A stretch of DNA of 48,772 bases. Source: Mycobacterium sp. 1274761.0 (lineage in GTDB: Bacteria > Actinomycetota > Actinomycetes > Mycobacteriales > Mycobacteriaceae). The stretch covers positions 1 through 48,772 of the forward strand of contig NZ_LZMC01000027.1 of the NCBI RefSeq assembly GCF_001668615.1, given 5' to 3'. Shown here piece after piece: positions 39,361 to 47,989 of the stretch (the first letter of the stretch is position 1; the number at the start of each line of letters is the position of its first letter). The notes beneath the pieces were generated by a model. The model was not told where the DNA came from, made no database searches, and worked only from the letters and a program-made list of their open reading frames with translations. Made by a program: the position numbers and the translations under genes.

Positions 39361-40221
39361 CTAGCTCGGGATGTAGTCGAACGTGTCAGGATTCGGACCC
39401 CGGCGGCCCTTCTCGCCATTGTCGAGTTCGGTGATGGCGTCGAAGTCGTCCTGGCTCAGCTCGAAGTCGAAGATGTCGAAGTTCTCCTTGATGCGCGCCG
39501 GGGTTACCGATTTCGGGAAGACGACGTCGCCGCGTTGAATGTGCCAGCGCAGCACCACTTGTGCCGGTGATTTACCCGTCGCCTTCGCGATGCCCTCGAC
39601 GACCTGGTCGTCAAGCACGTCGCCTTGGGCAATCGGCGACCACGCCTCGGTGACGATGCCATGCTCCCGCCCATAGGCGCGGAGCTCGTCGTTGGTGAAG
39701 TACGGGTGTACCTCGATCTGGTTCACCGCAGGCACGGTGTCGGTCTCCTTGGCCAGCCGCTCGAGGTGGGCGATCTGGAAGTTCGACACCCCGATGCTGC
39801 GGGCGCGGCCGTCGCGTTTGAATTCCTCGAGAGTGCGCCACGTCGAGACGAAGTCGCCGTCGTATAGCGTCGGCAACGGCCAGTGGATCAAGAACAGGTC
39901 GACGTAGGAATCGTCACCGTCGAGGCCCAACTCGGACAGCGTCGTGTCGAAGGCGCGCCGGGCGTCGTCGGGCTTGTGAAAGCCGTTGTTGAGCTTGCTG
40001 GTGATGTACACGTCGCCGCGGTCGATCCCCGCCTCGCGGATGCCCTGCCCGACGCCGGCCTCGTTCTGATACATCTCGGCGGTGTCGATGTGGCGATAGC
40101 CAATTTCCAGCGCGGTGCGTACCGCCTCAGCGGTCTCGCCGGGCTCGATCTGGAAGACGCCGAAGCCCAGCTGGGGGATGGTCGTTCCGTCGTTGAGTTC
40201 GATGCTAGGTACGTGACTCAC
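39361..40221 (-). CDS. Aldo/keto reductase
   Basis: A 286-residue NADPH-dependent (beta/alpha)8 reductase. The catalytic tetrad is D46, Y51, K76 and H113 (HIDTAEMY, TSKLNN, LIHWPLP); PKSVTPARIKENFDIFDF binds the cofactor phosphate. Substrates for such mycobacterial enzymes include methylglyoxal-type carbonyls; none is certain here. A possible SigF-like promoter, GTTT-N16-GGGCAG, reads toward it at 40274-40249 on the minus strand. Confidence 0.93.
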   Translation of the reverse strand: MSHVPSIELNDGTTIPQLGFGVFQIEPGETAEAVRTALEIGYRHIDTAEMYQNEAGVGQGIREAGIDRGDVYITSKLNNGFHKPDDARRAFDTTLSELGLDGDDSYVDLFLIHWPLPTLYDGDFVSTWRTLEEFKRDGRARSIGVSNFQIAHLERLAKETDTVPAVNQIEVHPYFTNDELRAYGREHGIVTEAWSPIAQGDVLDDQVVEGIAKATGKSPAQVVLRWHIQRGDVVFPKSVTPARIKENFDIFDFELSQDDFDAITELDNGEKGRRGPNPDTFDYIPS

Positions 40222-40248
40222 AGTTGATCCTCTCCGTCGTCAGGCAGC

Positions 40249-40274
40249 CTGCCCGGTACTCGAAACCGTCAAAC
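40249..40274 (-). promoter_or_regulatory. Possible SigF-like promoter of the aldo/keto reductase
   Basis: Minus-strand GTTT, 16 nt, GGGCAG. Two bases depart from the GGGTAT -10, so this is a weak match. Confidence 0.25.
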
Positions 40275-40439
40275 ACCGTGAGCCGCCGATTTATGTCCAC
40301 CGATCGGGGGACACCAGGTTCATCCGATTCGGCCGCCGATCGCCCGACAGACTGCGCCGCCGTCCTCCGGCAATCTTGAGTCATCACCGGGACACACCGG
40401 TAGGCAAATGAAAAGCGCACTCTCACAAGAGGATTGGAA

Positions 40440-40676
40440 ATGATCAAGAACGTCTTCGCCCGTTACCTCGTCTTCCTGACGGTCGGGGGAAGCCTGCTCG
40501 GCGGCGCGGCCGTCGGCCTTGCGGGCATGGCCAGCGCCGCTACCGCGACCGGGCCGAGCGGCCCCGGCTACTCCTACGCCCCGACGGTCAAGGCCACGCC
40601 GGCCCCGGAGGCCAAGCCGGGCTGGCGCGCCCACCACGGCATCTGGCACATCAATCACCTCAACGGCGTCTCATAG
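40440..40676 (+). CDS. Small secreted peptide of unknown function
   Basis: A 78-residue protein with a clear signal peptide: MIKNVFARY, a hydrophobic core, and ASA-A around 31-34 as the cleavage site. The mature part is about 45 residues, with a Gly/Pro/Ala linker and an aromatic/His-rich end (GWRAHHGIWHINHLNGVS). AAGAGGA at 40427-40433 sets the ATG at 40440 rather than the TTG at 40434. A strong terminator follows 12 bases after the stop, so it is a monocistronic gene. I recognise no family. Confidence 0.75.
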   Translation: MIKNVFARYLVFLTVGGSLLGGAAVGLAGMASAATATGPSGPGYSYAPTVKATPAPEAKPGWRAHHGIWHINHLNGVS

Positions 40677-40688
40677 TCACCACCGCCC

Positions 40689-40715
40689 AGGCCCTCCCCG
40701 AAATGGGGAGGGCCT
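40689..40715 (+). terminator. Terminator after the small secreted peptide gene
   Basis: AGGCCCTCCCC and GGGGAGGGCCT are perfect 11-base complements around a 5-nt GAAAT loop, followed by GATTCCTT. It insulates the peptide gene from the SDR. Confidence 0.88.
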
Positions 40716-40732
40716 GATTCCTTCTCGACGAA

Positions 40733-40757
40733 GGTTGCGCAGGCCATATCGGGGTAT
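40733..40757 (+). promoter_or_regulatory. SigF-type promoter of the SDR gene
   Basis: GGTT at 40733-40736 and GGGTAT at 40752-40757 with a 15-nt spacer match the mycobacterial SigF consensus (GTTT-N15/17-GGGTAT) closely. It lies 43 bp before the SDR ATG and after the upstream terminator. Confidence 0.65.
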
Positions 40758-40800
40758 ATGAGCACACCTACACCCGGCTCGAACCGACAGGAGGGCGCTG

Positions 40801-41640
40801 ATGGGGTTTCCCGAACAGCAACAGGAGCCGCCCGGAATCCAGAAGACCATGGAGCCGGTGCCGGACTGCGGTGAGAAGAGCTATCGCGGTTCGGGCCGAC
40901 TCAAGGGCAAGCGCGCCATCATCACCGGCGGCGACAGCGGAATCGGCCGCGCGGTGGCCATCGCCTATGCGCGCGAGGGTGCCGATGTGCTGATCGCCTA
41001 CCTCAACGAGCATGATGATGCCGAAGAGGTCGAAAAGCTGGTGCAGGATGCGGGCCAGCGCTGCGTGTTGGTGGCCGGTGACCTGTCGGACCCCGCGCAC
41101 TGCCGCTCCGTCGTCGAGCGCGCCGCCGAAGAGTTCGGCGGGATCGACGTGCTCGTCAGCAATGCGGCCTACCAGATGACCCACGAGAGCCTCGACGAAA
41201 TCAGCGACGAGGAGTGGGATTACACGTTCCGCTTGAACGTCGGCGCCTACTTCTACTTGGTGAAGGCAGCGGTGCCCCATATGGCTCCCGGCTCGTCGGT
41301 CATCGGCAGCTCGTCGGTCAACTCCGACATGCCGTCGCCGACGCTGGCGCCCTACGCCGCGACGAAGGCGGCCATCGCGAACTTTTCGGCCAGCCTGGCG
41401 CAGCTACTGGGGGAGAAGGGCATTCGCGTGAACAGCGTTGCGCCAGGCCCGATCTGGACACCGCTGATACCGGCGACGATGCCGGAGAAGAAGGTGGCGA
41501 ACTTCGGCGACGACACGCCGCTGGGCCGTGCGGGACAGCCGGCCGAGCTCGCGCCGGTGTATGTGCTGTTGGCGTCTGACGACGGCAGCTACATCTCGGG
41601 CGCGCGGGTCGCCGTCACCGGCGGCCGCCCGATCCTCTGA
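40801..41640 (+). CDS. Short-chain dehydrogenase, general-stress type
   Basis: A 279-residue SDR resembling Bacillus general stress protein 39 and its relatives. An N-terminal extension (MGFPEQQQEPPGIQKTMEPV...) typical of that group precedes the cofactor motif TGGDSGIG (42-49). The catalytic Ser lies in VIGSSSVNSD, with Y185 and K189 (YAATK), and the protein ends in SGARVAVTGG. ACAGGAGGGCG before the ATG is a good ribosome-binding site. Its promoter looks SigF-dependent, consistent with a stress role. Confidence 0.93.
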   Translation: MGFPEQQQEPPGIQKTMEPVPDCGEKSYRGSGRLKGKRAIITGGDSGIGRAVAIAYAREGADVLIAYLNEHDDAEEVEKLVQDAGQRCVLVAGDLSDPAHCRSVVERAAEEFGGIDVLVSNAAYQMTHESLDEISDEEWDYTFRLNVGAYFYLVKAAVPHMAPGSSVIGSSSVNSDMPSPTLAPYAATKAAIANFSASLAQLLGEKGIRVNSVAPGPIWTPLIPATMPEKKVANFGDDTPLGRAGQPAELAPVYVLLASDDGSYISGARVAVTGGRPIL

Positions 41641-41664
41641 CGACTGCTGTCGAGCTGAAGCGGG

Positions 41665-42645
41665 TCAGCCCTCGCGCAATGCGGTCAGTAGTCGGCGCGC
41701 CGCCGCCACCCGCCCCGCCGCGGGCCCGGTCAGGGTGTCGAGCGCGCACTCCGGGTCGGCGGGCGGCCCGAGATGACCGCAGCCCCGCGGGCAGTCCTTG
41801 ATGGCCTCAGCCAGGTCGGAAAAGGCCAGCAGCACATCGTCGGGCTCGATGTGGGCCAGCCCGAAAGAGCGGATACCCGGCGTGTCGATCACCCAGCCGC
41901 TGCCCTGCAGCGGCAACGCGATCGACTGGGTCGACGTATGCCGCCCCTTACCGACGCCGGACACCTCACCGATCGCCCGGTCCGCCTCGGGCACAAGGCG
42001 ATTCACCAACGTCGACTTGCCGACGCCGGAATGGCCCAGCAGCACGGTCACCTTTTCGGCCAGCAGCCCGGCCACCGAGTCGAGCGGGTCGTCACGGCCC
42101 GCCGTCGCGATCGTCAGGTCCAGGTCGACGAACTGAGCGGCGAAGGGCTCGGCGGGTGCCAGGTCGGTCTTGGTGAGGCACAAAATGGGGGTGAGCCCGC
42201 CCGCATAGGCGGCGATCAGCGCCCTCTCGACGAAACCGGTCCGCGGCGGCGGATCGGCCAGCGCGACGACGACCAACAGCTGATCGGCGTTGGCGACGAC
42301 GACGCGCTCCGTCGGATCGGTGTCGTCGGCGGTGCGCCGCAACACCGTCCGCCGCTCTCCGCGTCGCACGATGCGCGCCAGTGTGTCGGGCCGTCCGGAC
42401 AGATCACCCACCACGCCGACGTCGTCACCGACGACGATCGGGGTGCGACCGAGTTCGCGCGCCCGCATCGCGGTCACTCGTCGATCGGGATCCCGGCCGA
42501 GCACGCAGCCCCACCGCCCGCGATCGACCGTCACGACCATGGCTTCCTGGGCGTCGGCGTGGTCGGGGCGGGTCTTCGTGCGTGGCCTGGATCCCCGACC
42601 CGGCCGGATGCGGACGTCGGACTCGTCGTAGTCCCTGGTGCTCAC
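41665..42645 (-). CDS. rsgA: Ribosome small-subunit GTPase RsgA
   Basis: RsgA (Rv3228) checks late 30S assembly using GTP. The 326-residue protein shows the circular permutation of the family: OB-fold about 35-110, then G4 (TKTD, 158-161), G1 (GHSGVGKS, 204-211) and G3 (DTPG, 254-257), then a C-terminal zinc finger with C285, C289, H291 and C300. The GTG at 42645 follows the aroA stop by 13 bases, so the two are co-transcribed. Confidence 0.95.
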   Translation of the reverse strand: MSTRDYDESDVRIRPGRGSRPRTKTRPDHADAQEAMVVTVDRGRWGCVLGRDPDRRVTAMRARELGRTPIVVGDDVGVVGDLSGRPDTLARIVRRGERRTVLRRTADDTDPTERVVVANADQLLVVVALADPPPRTGFVERALIAAYAGGLTPILCLTKTDLAPAEPFAAQFVDLDLTIATAGRDDPLDSVAGLLAEKVTVLLGHSGVGKSTLVNRLVPEADRAIGEVSGVGKGRHTSTQSIALPLQGSGWVIDTPGIRSFGLAHIEPDDVLLAFSDLAEAIKDCPRGCGHLGPPADPECALDTLTGPAAGRVAAARRLLTALREG

Positions 42646-42658
42646 GCCCTGTGTGCCC

Positions 42659-43936
42659 TCATGACTGTCCGGCGAGCATGTCGGCCCACAACTGCGGAAA
42701 GTCGGGCAGCGTCTTGGCCGTGGTGCCGATGTCTTCTACCTCGACGCCGGCCACCCGCAGCCCGACGATCGCACCTGCCGTCGCCATCCGGTGGTCGGCG
42801 TAGGACCGCCATCGGCCGCCATGCAGTGGCTGGGCGGTGATGACCAGACCGTCGTCGATCTCCTCGCACTGGCCGCCGAGCCCGTTGATCTCGGCGCTCA
42901 ACGCCGCAAGCCGGTCGGTTTCGTGGCCGCGCAGATGCGCGATACCCGTCAGCTGCGACACCGAGCCCGGAGTGGCCAGCGCCGCCAGCGCCGCAACCGA
43001 TGGCGCCAGCTCACCGACGTCGTGCAGGTCGACGTGGAAGCCGCCATACGCCTGCGAGCCCTGCACCTCGAGGTAGGAACTGCTGCGCCGCACGATAGTG
43101 CCCAGCTTCTCCAGGATGGCGAGAATCGCGTCGGCCGGTTGCGTGCTGACCGCCGGCCAACCCGCGATCCGCACGATGCCACCGCTGGCCACGGCGGCGG
43201 CCAGGAACGGCACCGAGTTGGAGAGGTCCGGTTCAATTGCCCAGTGCCGGGGGTTAATTGGGCCGGGGGAGACGCGCCAGCGGTTGGGCTTGGTGTCGTC
43301 TACGTCGACGCCGGCGTCGCGCAACATCGACACGGTCATCGCCACGTGCGGGGCAGACGGCACCGCGTCCCCGGTGTGCATGACGGTCAGCCCCTCGGTG
43401 AACGACGCGCCCGACAGCAGCAGCCCGGAGACGAACTGTGACGACGCCGACGCGTCGATCTCCACCGTGCCGCCTGCTACCGATCCGTCGCCGCGCACCG
43501 TGAACGGCAGGCCGTCGCCGTCGATGGCCACGCCCAGCCCGCGCAGCGCGGTCAACAGCGGCGCGATCGGCCTTGCGCGCGCCTGCTCGTCACCGTCGAA
43601 CACCACGGCGCGCGTGGACAGCGCCGCCACCGGCGGCAGGAAGCGCAACACCGTGCCCGCCAGCCCGCAGTCGATCGTGGCGTCGCCGGGCGGGTCGATC
43701 CGACCGCCGACCGTCAGCTCGCTGACCTCGCCGCCGACGGTGACGCCGAGGGTACGCAGCGCCCCGATCATCAGGTCGGTGTCGCGGCTACGCAGCGCGC
43801 CGCCGATCGTCGACGTGCCGTGCGGAGTGCCCAGCGCGGCCAGCACCAGCGCCCGGTTCGTCTGTGATTTGGAGCCGGGCACCGTCACCGTGGCATGCAC
43901 GGGCGACGACATCGTCGGTGCCTGCCACAGTTTCAT
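42659..43936 (-). CDS. aroA: 3-phosphoshikimate 1-carboxyvinyltransferase (EPSP synthase)
   Basis: Joins phosphoenolpyruvate to shikimate-3-phosphate in aromatic amino-acid and folate synthesis. The 425-residue enzyme has [11 protein letters not shown] (K23, S24, R28), [11 protein letters not shown], the substrate-binding [12 protein letters not shown] and [12 protein letters not shown] motifs, and DHRMATAG near the C-terminus. The ATG at 43936 (MKLWQAPT) matches homologues and has GGAGGAGCAC before it; a start at 43948 would add four residues. The adjacent SRAP gene diverges from it. Confidence 0.97.
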   Translation of the reverse strand: MKLWQAPTMSSPVHATVTVPGSKSQTNRALVLAALGTPHGTSTIGGALRSRDTDLMIGALRTLGVTVGGEVSELTVGGRIDPPGDATIDCGLAGTVLRFLPPVAALSTRAVVFDGDEQARARPIAPLLTALRGLGVAIDGDGLPFTVRGDGSVAGGTVEIDASASSQFVSGLLLSGASFTEGLTVMHTGDAVPSAPHVAMTVSMLRDAGVDVDDTKPNRWRVSPGPINPRHWAIEPDLSNSVPFLAAAVASGGIVRIAGWPAVSTQPADAILAILEKLGTIVRRSSSYLEVQGSQAYGGFHVDLHDVGELAPSVAALAALATPGSVSQLTGIAHLRGHETDRLAALSAEINGLGGQCEEIDDGLVITAQPLHGGRWRSYADHRMATAGAIVGLRVAGVEVEDIGTTAKTLPDFPQLWADMLAGQS

Positions 43937-43992
43937 GTGCTCCTCCACGCTGCCATCCTGCCCTGTCGGACTTTTCTGCCACCATGGGAGAT

Positions 43993-44751
43993 ATGTGTGG
44001 GCGATTCGCGGTAACCACCGATCCGGCGCTGTTGGCCCAGAAGATCCAGGCCATCGACGAGACCACGGCGGCGCTCAAAGGCAAAGACGCCGCAAGCCCG
44101 AACTACAACGTCGCGCCGACCACCACGATCAGCACGGTGGTCAAACGCCACACCGAACCCGATGACGAGTCGACGCGGCGGTTGCGCTCGATGCGGTGGG
44201 GCTTGGTGCCGCCGTGGGCCAAGGAAACCAAGGACGGCAGCCCCGACACGAAGGGCCCGTTGCTGATCAATGCGCGCGCCGAGAAGGTCACCAGCTCGCC
44301 CGCGTTTCGCAACTCGGCGAAGAACAAGCGCTGCCTGGTGCCGATGGACGGCTGGTACGAATGGCGCGGTGAGAAGGGCGCCAAAACCCCCTTCTACATG
44401 TACGGCTCCGACGGCGAACCGCTGTTCATGGCGGGACTCTGGTCGACGTGGCGGCCCAAGAGCGCACCGAAGGACAGCCCGCCGTTGTTGAGCTGCACCA
44501 TCATCACCACCGACGCGGCCGGTCCGCTGGCCAAGATCCACGATCGGATGCCGTTGACCATCAGCCCGGCCGACTGGGACCGCTGGCTGGACCCCGACGC
44601 GCTGATCGACGAGGGGTTGCTGCGCGGGCATGGTGACCTCGACCGCATCGAGATCCGGGAGGTCTCGCGGCTGGTGAATAGCATCCGCAACAACGGGCCC
44701 GAGCTGATCGAACCGGCCGAGCCGCAGGCCGAGCAGGCGACGTTGCTCTAG
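43993..44751 (+). CDS. SRAP/HMCES-family abasic-site shielding protein
   Basis: Proteins of this family (YedK, HMCES) cross-link through Cys2 to abasic sites in single-stranded DNA and protect them. The ATG at 43993 is chosen because it places the catalytic cysteine at position 2 (MCGRFAV); an ATG at 43984 would bury it. N93 and R95 (INARAE), E123 (GWYEW) and H183 (IHDRMP) complete the active site. Length is 252 residues. It diverges from aroA and converges on the methyltransferase with a 4-bp gap. Confidence 0.95.
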   Translation: MCGRFAVTTDPALLAQKIQAIDETTAALKGKDAASPNYNVAPTTTISTVVKRHTEPDDESTRRLRSMRWGLVPPWAKETKDGSPDTKGPLLINARAEKVTSSPAFRNSAKNKRCLVPMDGWYEWRGEKGAKTPFYMYGSDGEPLFMAGLWSTWRPKSAPKDSPPLLSCTIITTDAAGPLAKIHDRMPLTISPADWDRWLDPDALIDEGLLRGHGDLDRIEIREVSRLVNSIRNNGPELIEPAEPQAEQATLL

Positions 44752-44755
44752 GACC

Positions 44756-45544
44756 TCACCGCCGCAGCGCGGTCACCACCGCGTAGGGCGCGTCGTAGGC
44801 GACGATGCCGTCGCGGCCGACATGAGCATCGAACGTCTCGGTGAAGGCGGCGATCAACCGGTCACGTCGTGAGCCGTCGACCGATGAGAACACCGACACG
44901 TGCATCGGGGACTCCTGTGTCACAAATCGAACCGCCTCGTCGAGCGTGCCCAACCGCCACGGGTGGCTGCCCCGCGCGATTTCCACGTCGACGAAATCGG
45001 CCGCGAGCCTGTCGCGGACCGTTTCGGGCTCACCCCACTGGTCGGGCGCGAACCCCGAAGTCGGTGGCGGCCCGACCACCTCGACGATCGGACCGAAGAA
45101 CGGATTGTTCGCATCGCGCACCCATGACGAAAAAGCGAGCGCCCCACCAGGTTTGAGCAGCCGAGCGACTTCGGCGACCTGGGTGGTTGGTTCGACGAAG
45201 ACGATCCCCATGTTCGACACGACGGTGTCAAACGACCCGCCTGGTAGACCGGTGTCGGCCGCATCGGCGGTCACCCACGCCACGGCGCGGCCGATCCGCT
45301 GGGCCTTCTGCCGGCCGATCGCGATCAACTCGGGCGTCACGTCGACGGCCGTTACGTGAGCGCCCACGGCAGCCGCCGCGAGCGCGGCGTTACCGGTGCC
45401 GCAGGCTAAGTCAGCGACCTCGTGGAACGGCCCGCGCCGCCGTGCGGCCGCGACCACCTCCGCGGCGATCGGAGCGATGCGTTCACCGACGGCGTCGTAG
45501 CGGCCGGCCGACCAGATCGTCGGGGCTGACTTCGGAGTCGACAC
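44756..45544 (-). CDS. Class I SAM-dependent methyltransferase
   Basis: A 262-residue methyltransferase with motif I DLACGTGNAA (45-54), the acidic end of strand 2 in VTAVDVTPE, DAADTGLP, and the post-I motif FDTVVSNMGIVFVEP. The substrate is unknown; the fold resembles small-molecule methyltransferases of the UbiE/COQ5 type. The GTG at 45544 (VSTPKSAPTIWSAGRYDAVG) is used. An in-frame GTG at 45580 lies in a GTGGATCCAC palindrome shared with the opposite-strand gene start. Confidence 0.88.
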   Translation of the reverse strand: MSTPKSAPTIWSAGRYDAVGERIAPIAAEVVAAARRRGPFHEVADLACGTGNAALAAAAVGAHVTAVDVTPELIAIGRQKAQRIGRAVAWVTADAADTGLPGGSFDTVVSNMGIVFVEPTTQVAEVARLLKPGGALAFSSWVRDANNPFFGPIVEVVGPPPTSGFAPDQWGEPETVRDRLAADFVDVEIARGSHPWRLGTLDEAVRFVTQESPMHVSVFSSVDGSRRDRLIAAFTETFDAHVGRDGIVAYDAPYAVVTALRR

Positions 45545-45564
45545 ACCCGTCAGCGTGTCACGAT

Positions 45565-46299
45565 GTGGACGTGGATCCACTGGCCGGGTTCCCGATCACC
45601 GCGCCGGCTGTTCCGCGCCCGGCGACATTCGACCAGCAGTGGGCCGATCTGACGTTCGTGCATTGGCCGGTGCGCTCCGACGCCGTCGCTGGGCTGTTCC
45701 CGGCGGGAACCCGTCCCGATGTCGTCGACGGCCTGACGTATGCCGGGCTGGTGGCGTTCACCATGTGCCGCACGTCGATCGGCAGCGCGGTACCCCTGCC
45801 GTACTTCGGCACTTTCCACGAGACCAACGTCCGGCTGTATTCGGTCGACGACGCCGGCCGGCACGGTGTGATCTTCCGCTCGCTGGAGACGGCCCGCCTG
45901 GCGGTGGTACCCGTCGTGCGCGCGGCGCTCGGCGTGCCCTACACCTGGGCGCGGATGCGCCTCACGCGATCGGGCGACCGTGTCTCCTACGACAGCCGGC
46001 GGCGATGGCCGCAGCGCGGTCTGCGCAGCCGCCTGGAGGTGCGGATCGGCGATCCGGTCGAACCGACACCGCTGGAGACGTGGCTGACCGCGCGATGGGG
46101 CGCGCACACCCGCCGAGCCGGTCGGACCTGGTGGGTGCCCAACGAGCACGGGCAGTGGCCGCTGCGGTCGGCAGAGGTGCTCGAGCTCGACGACGACCTG
46201 ATGGCCGCTGCCGGGGTGCCGGTGGCGGGTGCTGTGCTACGGGCGCTGTACTCGCCGGGTGTGCACGCGCGGTTCGGCAGACCGCTGCGGGTGAAGTAG
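45565..46299 (+). CDS. DUF2071 (YqjF-like) family protein
   Basis: A 244-residue protein of DUF2071, whose function is unknown. Family features are WADLTFVHWPV near the N-terminus, the acyl-CoA/acetoacetate-decarboxylase-like core (TYAGLVAFTMCRTS, FHETNVRLYSV) and HARFGRPLRVK at the end. GTG codons at 45565 and 45571 are both possible; with the second, CACGAT lies 6 nt upstream as a weak -10. Only 20 bp separate it from the diverging methyltransferase. Confidence 0.87.
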   Translation: MDVDPLAGFPITAPAVPRPATFDQQWADLTFVHWPVRSDAVAGLFPAGTRPDVVDGLTYAGLVAFTMCRTSIGSAVPLPYFGTFHETNVRLYSVDDAGRHGVIFRSLETARLAVVPVVRAALGVPYTWARMRLTRSGDRVSYDSRRRWPQRGLRSRLEVRIGDPVEPTPLETWLTARWGAHTRRAGRTWWVPNEHGQWPLRSAEVLELDDDLMAAAGVPVAGAVLRALYSPGVHARFGRPLRVK

Positions 46300-46319
46300 C
46301 CAACGTTCATCGAATTCGA

Positions 46320-47252
46320 CTAGGAGCCACGGCGTAACCGCGTCCGCACCTTCTGCGGCAGAATTCGCACCGCATCGGGCGGTGCCCACGCGAGATACAG
46401 CACGAACATCGCGTAGCTGAAGATGCCGATCTGGATCGTCAGATCGATCACCAAGTGCATGACGATGCCAGCGGCCAGCACCCACGGCCGAAACCGGGGA
46501 AACCACACCAGGATTCCCACCGCCAGCTCGATCGCGAGTACGCCCCACGTCATCGCATTCATCACAGGTGCATTCATCGCCAGCCATTGCGGCACCGGAA
46601 TGCGCTTCATGTCCTCGATGCGTAACACATAGGACACCGCGGTTCCGTCGAGCCACGGCTGACCCGCCAATTTCGTTTGCACCGCAGCGAGATACACGAT
46701 CGACAGCTGCACTTGCAGCAGCCTGATGGGCCAGTTCGGTCGTGTCTGGGCCGCCCAGAACGATCCCGAATGACGCCGCTCGTCGAGCGACCACGCCGCC
46801 CCAGAGGGCGCTATCGCGAGCAGAAGGGCCTCGATCCTGATCAAGGCATCACCGGAATTGAAAACCCACGGGCTACGGCGCTCGAAGGACAGCACGAGGA
46901 CGAAGACAATGACGGCCGCGATCCTGCTGTGCCAGCCGACGAGCATCGCGACAGCGGCGACCAACAGCACCGCGATCCCGATAACGATCGCCTCGTCGCT
47001 GTTCCACAGCGCGAAAAGGCCCCATGTGTCCGGGATGGACGGCTGCGCAGCACTGATGCCGCTCGGACCGAGGAGCGATTTGCGGACGGGCAGCAGCCAC
47101 AATGTCCACACGATGACAAGCGCGCCGAATGCGATGCGCACCAACCCCAGCGTGTACATCTGCTGCGGCTGAAACCAGAACGCCCGCCACGTTTCCCAAC
47201 CCGTCGACAGCCCCCTAGCGAGCGCGCCGGCGGGCCGGGTCATCTCAGTCAT
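46320..47252 (-). CDS. HTTM-domain membrane protein
   Basis: A 310-residue protein with a horizontally transferred transmembrane (HTTM) domain, the module shared with vitamin K-dependent gamma-carboxylase. At least five hydrophobic segments are visible (about 37-55, 88-106, 112-125, 230-250, 258-285) and polar signatures such as LGLVRIAFGALVI, RIEALLLAIAP and QLSIVYLAAVQTKLAGQPWL. The enzymatic lumenal domain of true carboxylases is absent. Its start overlaps the upstream stop (ATGA), so it forms a two-gene operon with the next entry. Confidence 0.85.
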   Translation of the reverse strand: MTEMTRPAGALARGLSTGWETWRAFWFQPQQMYTLGLVRIAFGALVIVWTLWLLPVRKSLLGPSGISAAQPSIPDTWGLFALWNSDEAIVIGIAVLLVAAVAMLVGWHSRIAAVIVFVLVLSFERRSPWVFNSGDALIRIEALLLAIAPSGAAWSLDERRHSGSFWAAQTRPNWPIRLLQVQLSIVYLAAVQTKLAGQPWLDGTAVSYVLRIEDMKRIPVPQWLAMNAPVMNAMTWGVLAIELAVGILVWFPRFRPWVLAAGIVMHLVIDLTIQIGIFSYAMFVLYLAWAPPDAVRILPQKVRTRLRRGS

Positions 47253-47869
47253 CGAGGACCCGCCAAATCCTCGGTGTAGAGCGTCTCGAACCCGGTCTCA
47301 ACTGTCGCTTTGCTGCCCGGCGGCGGCATGCCGACGGTCCGCAGGACCATTTCGACGTACACCGGGCGGTCACCAGCAGGAGTGAGGCTGCGGACCGCCC
47401 AATGCACGAAGTCCGGGCGCAGATTAGGCGTCGTGACAAGCGTTTCTTTGAGCTTGCGCCAGCGGTGGGCCGCCGGCACGCCGAACACCGGGTCCGCCTT
47501 CGGCAACGTCCACGTTCGGGTGGCGCCACTAGCCATCCAGACGTGCACCTCGACGTTGTCCTGGCGGGTCGGTGGCCTCGGGGCAAACAATGCCCAGTTC
47601 TGGTCAAGGCCGAGGGGCAGCGCGATCGAGTTGACCACAGGCGCCATGGCTCGCGTGATGGCGCTTGCGGGCAGGTTGAACAGCACCACGACGGCGAGGA
47701 TCACGACGATCATCGCGCTGGTCGCGATCTCACGGACGCGTGACGGTATATCCGGCATCCCGCCTGCCTGCACGAAGGTTTGCTTGACAGCACGTGAATG
47801 ATAAGTCGGCTCCGGCCAGATTCGGCTCACGACCTGACCGGCAAGCCGAAACATAGGGAAACGCCTCAT
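47249..47869 (-). CDS. DUF5819-like membrane-anchored protein, partner of the HTTM gene
   Basis: A 206-residue protein with one membrane segment at about 50-70 (ATSAMIVVILAVVVLFNLPA) and a C-terminal extracytoplasmic-type domain starting at QNWALFAPRPP, a motif typical of DUF5819-like proteins that accompany HTTM proteins. The first 37 residues are poorly conserved in appearance, and an internal ATG (MPDIPSRVREIATSAM) is a possible shorter start. No catalytic residues are evident. Confidence 0.75.
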   Translation of the reverse strand: MRRFPMFRLAGQVVSRIWPEPTYHSRAVKQTFVQAGGMPDIPSRVREIATSAMIVVILAVVVLFNLPASAITRAMAPVVNSIALPLGLDQNWALFAPRPPTRQDNVEVHVWMASGATRTWTLPKADPVFGVPAAHRWRKLKETLVTTPNLRPDFVHWAVRSLTPAGDRPVYVEMVLRTVGMPPPGSKATVETGFETLYTEDLAGPR

Positions 47870-47989
47870 ATCTCGACGGGCCGTAGTTTGATTAGCTCAC
47901 ATCGTCGGGGCCCACCCCCGCTGCGTGGCATGCCTACCGCACGGCGTTTTCGGGCCACACGCGACCCAGGACTCAGCAAGGACAGACCG
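47870..47989. promoter_or_regulatory. Divergent gap between the HTTM operon and the repeat protein gene
   Basis: This 120-bp gap must serve both strands. CAGCAAGGACAGACCG before the ATG at 47990 is a fair ribosome-binding site. No confident -10 or palindrome is visible. Confidence 0.3.
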
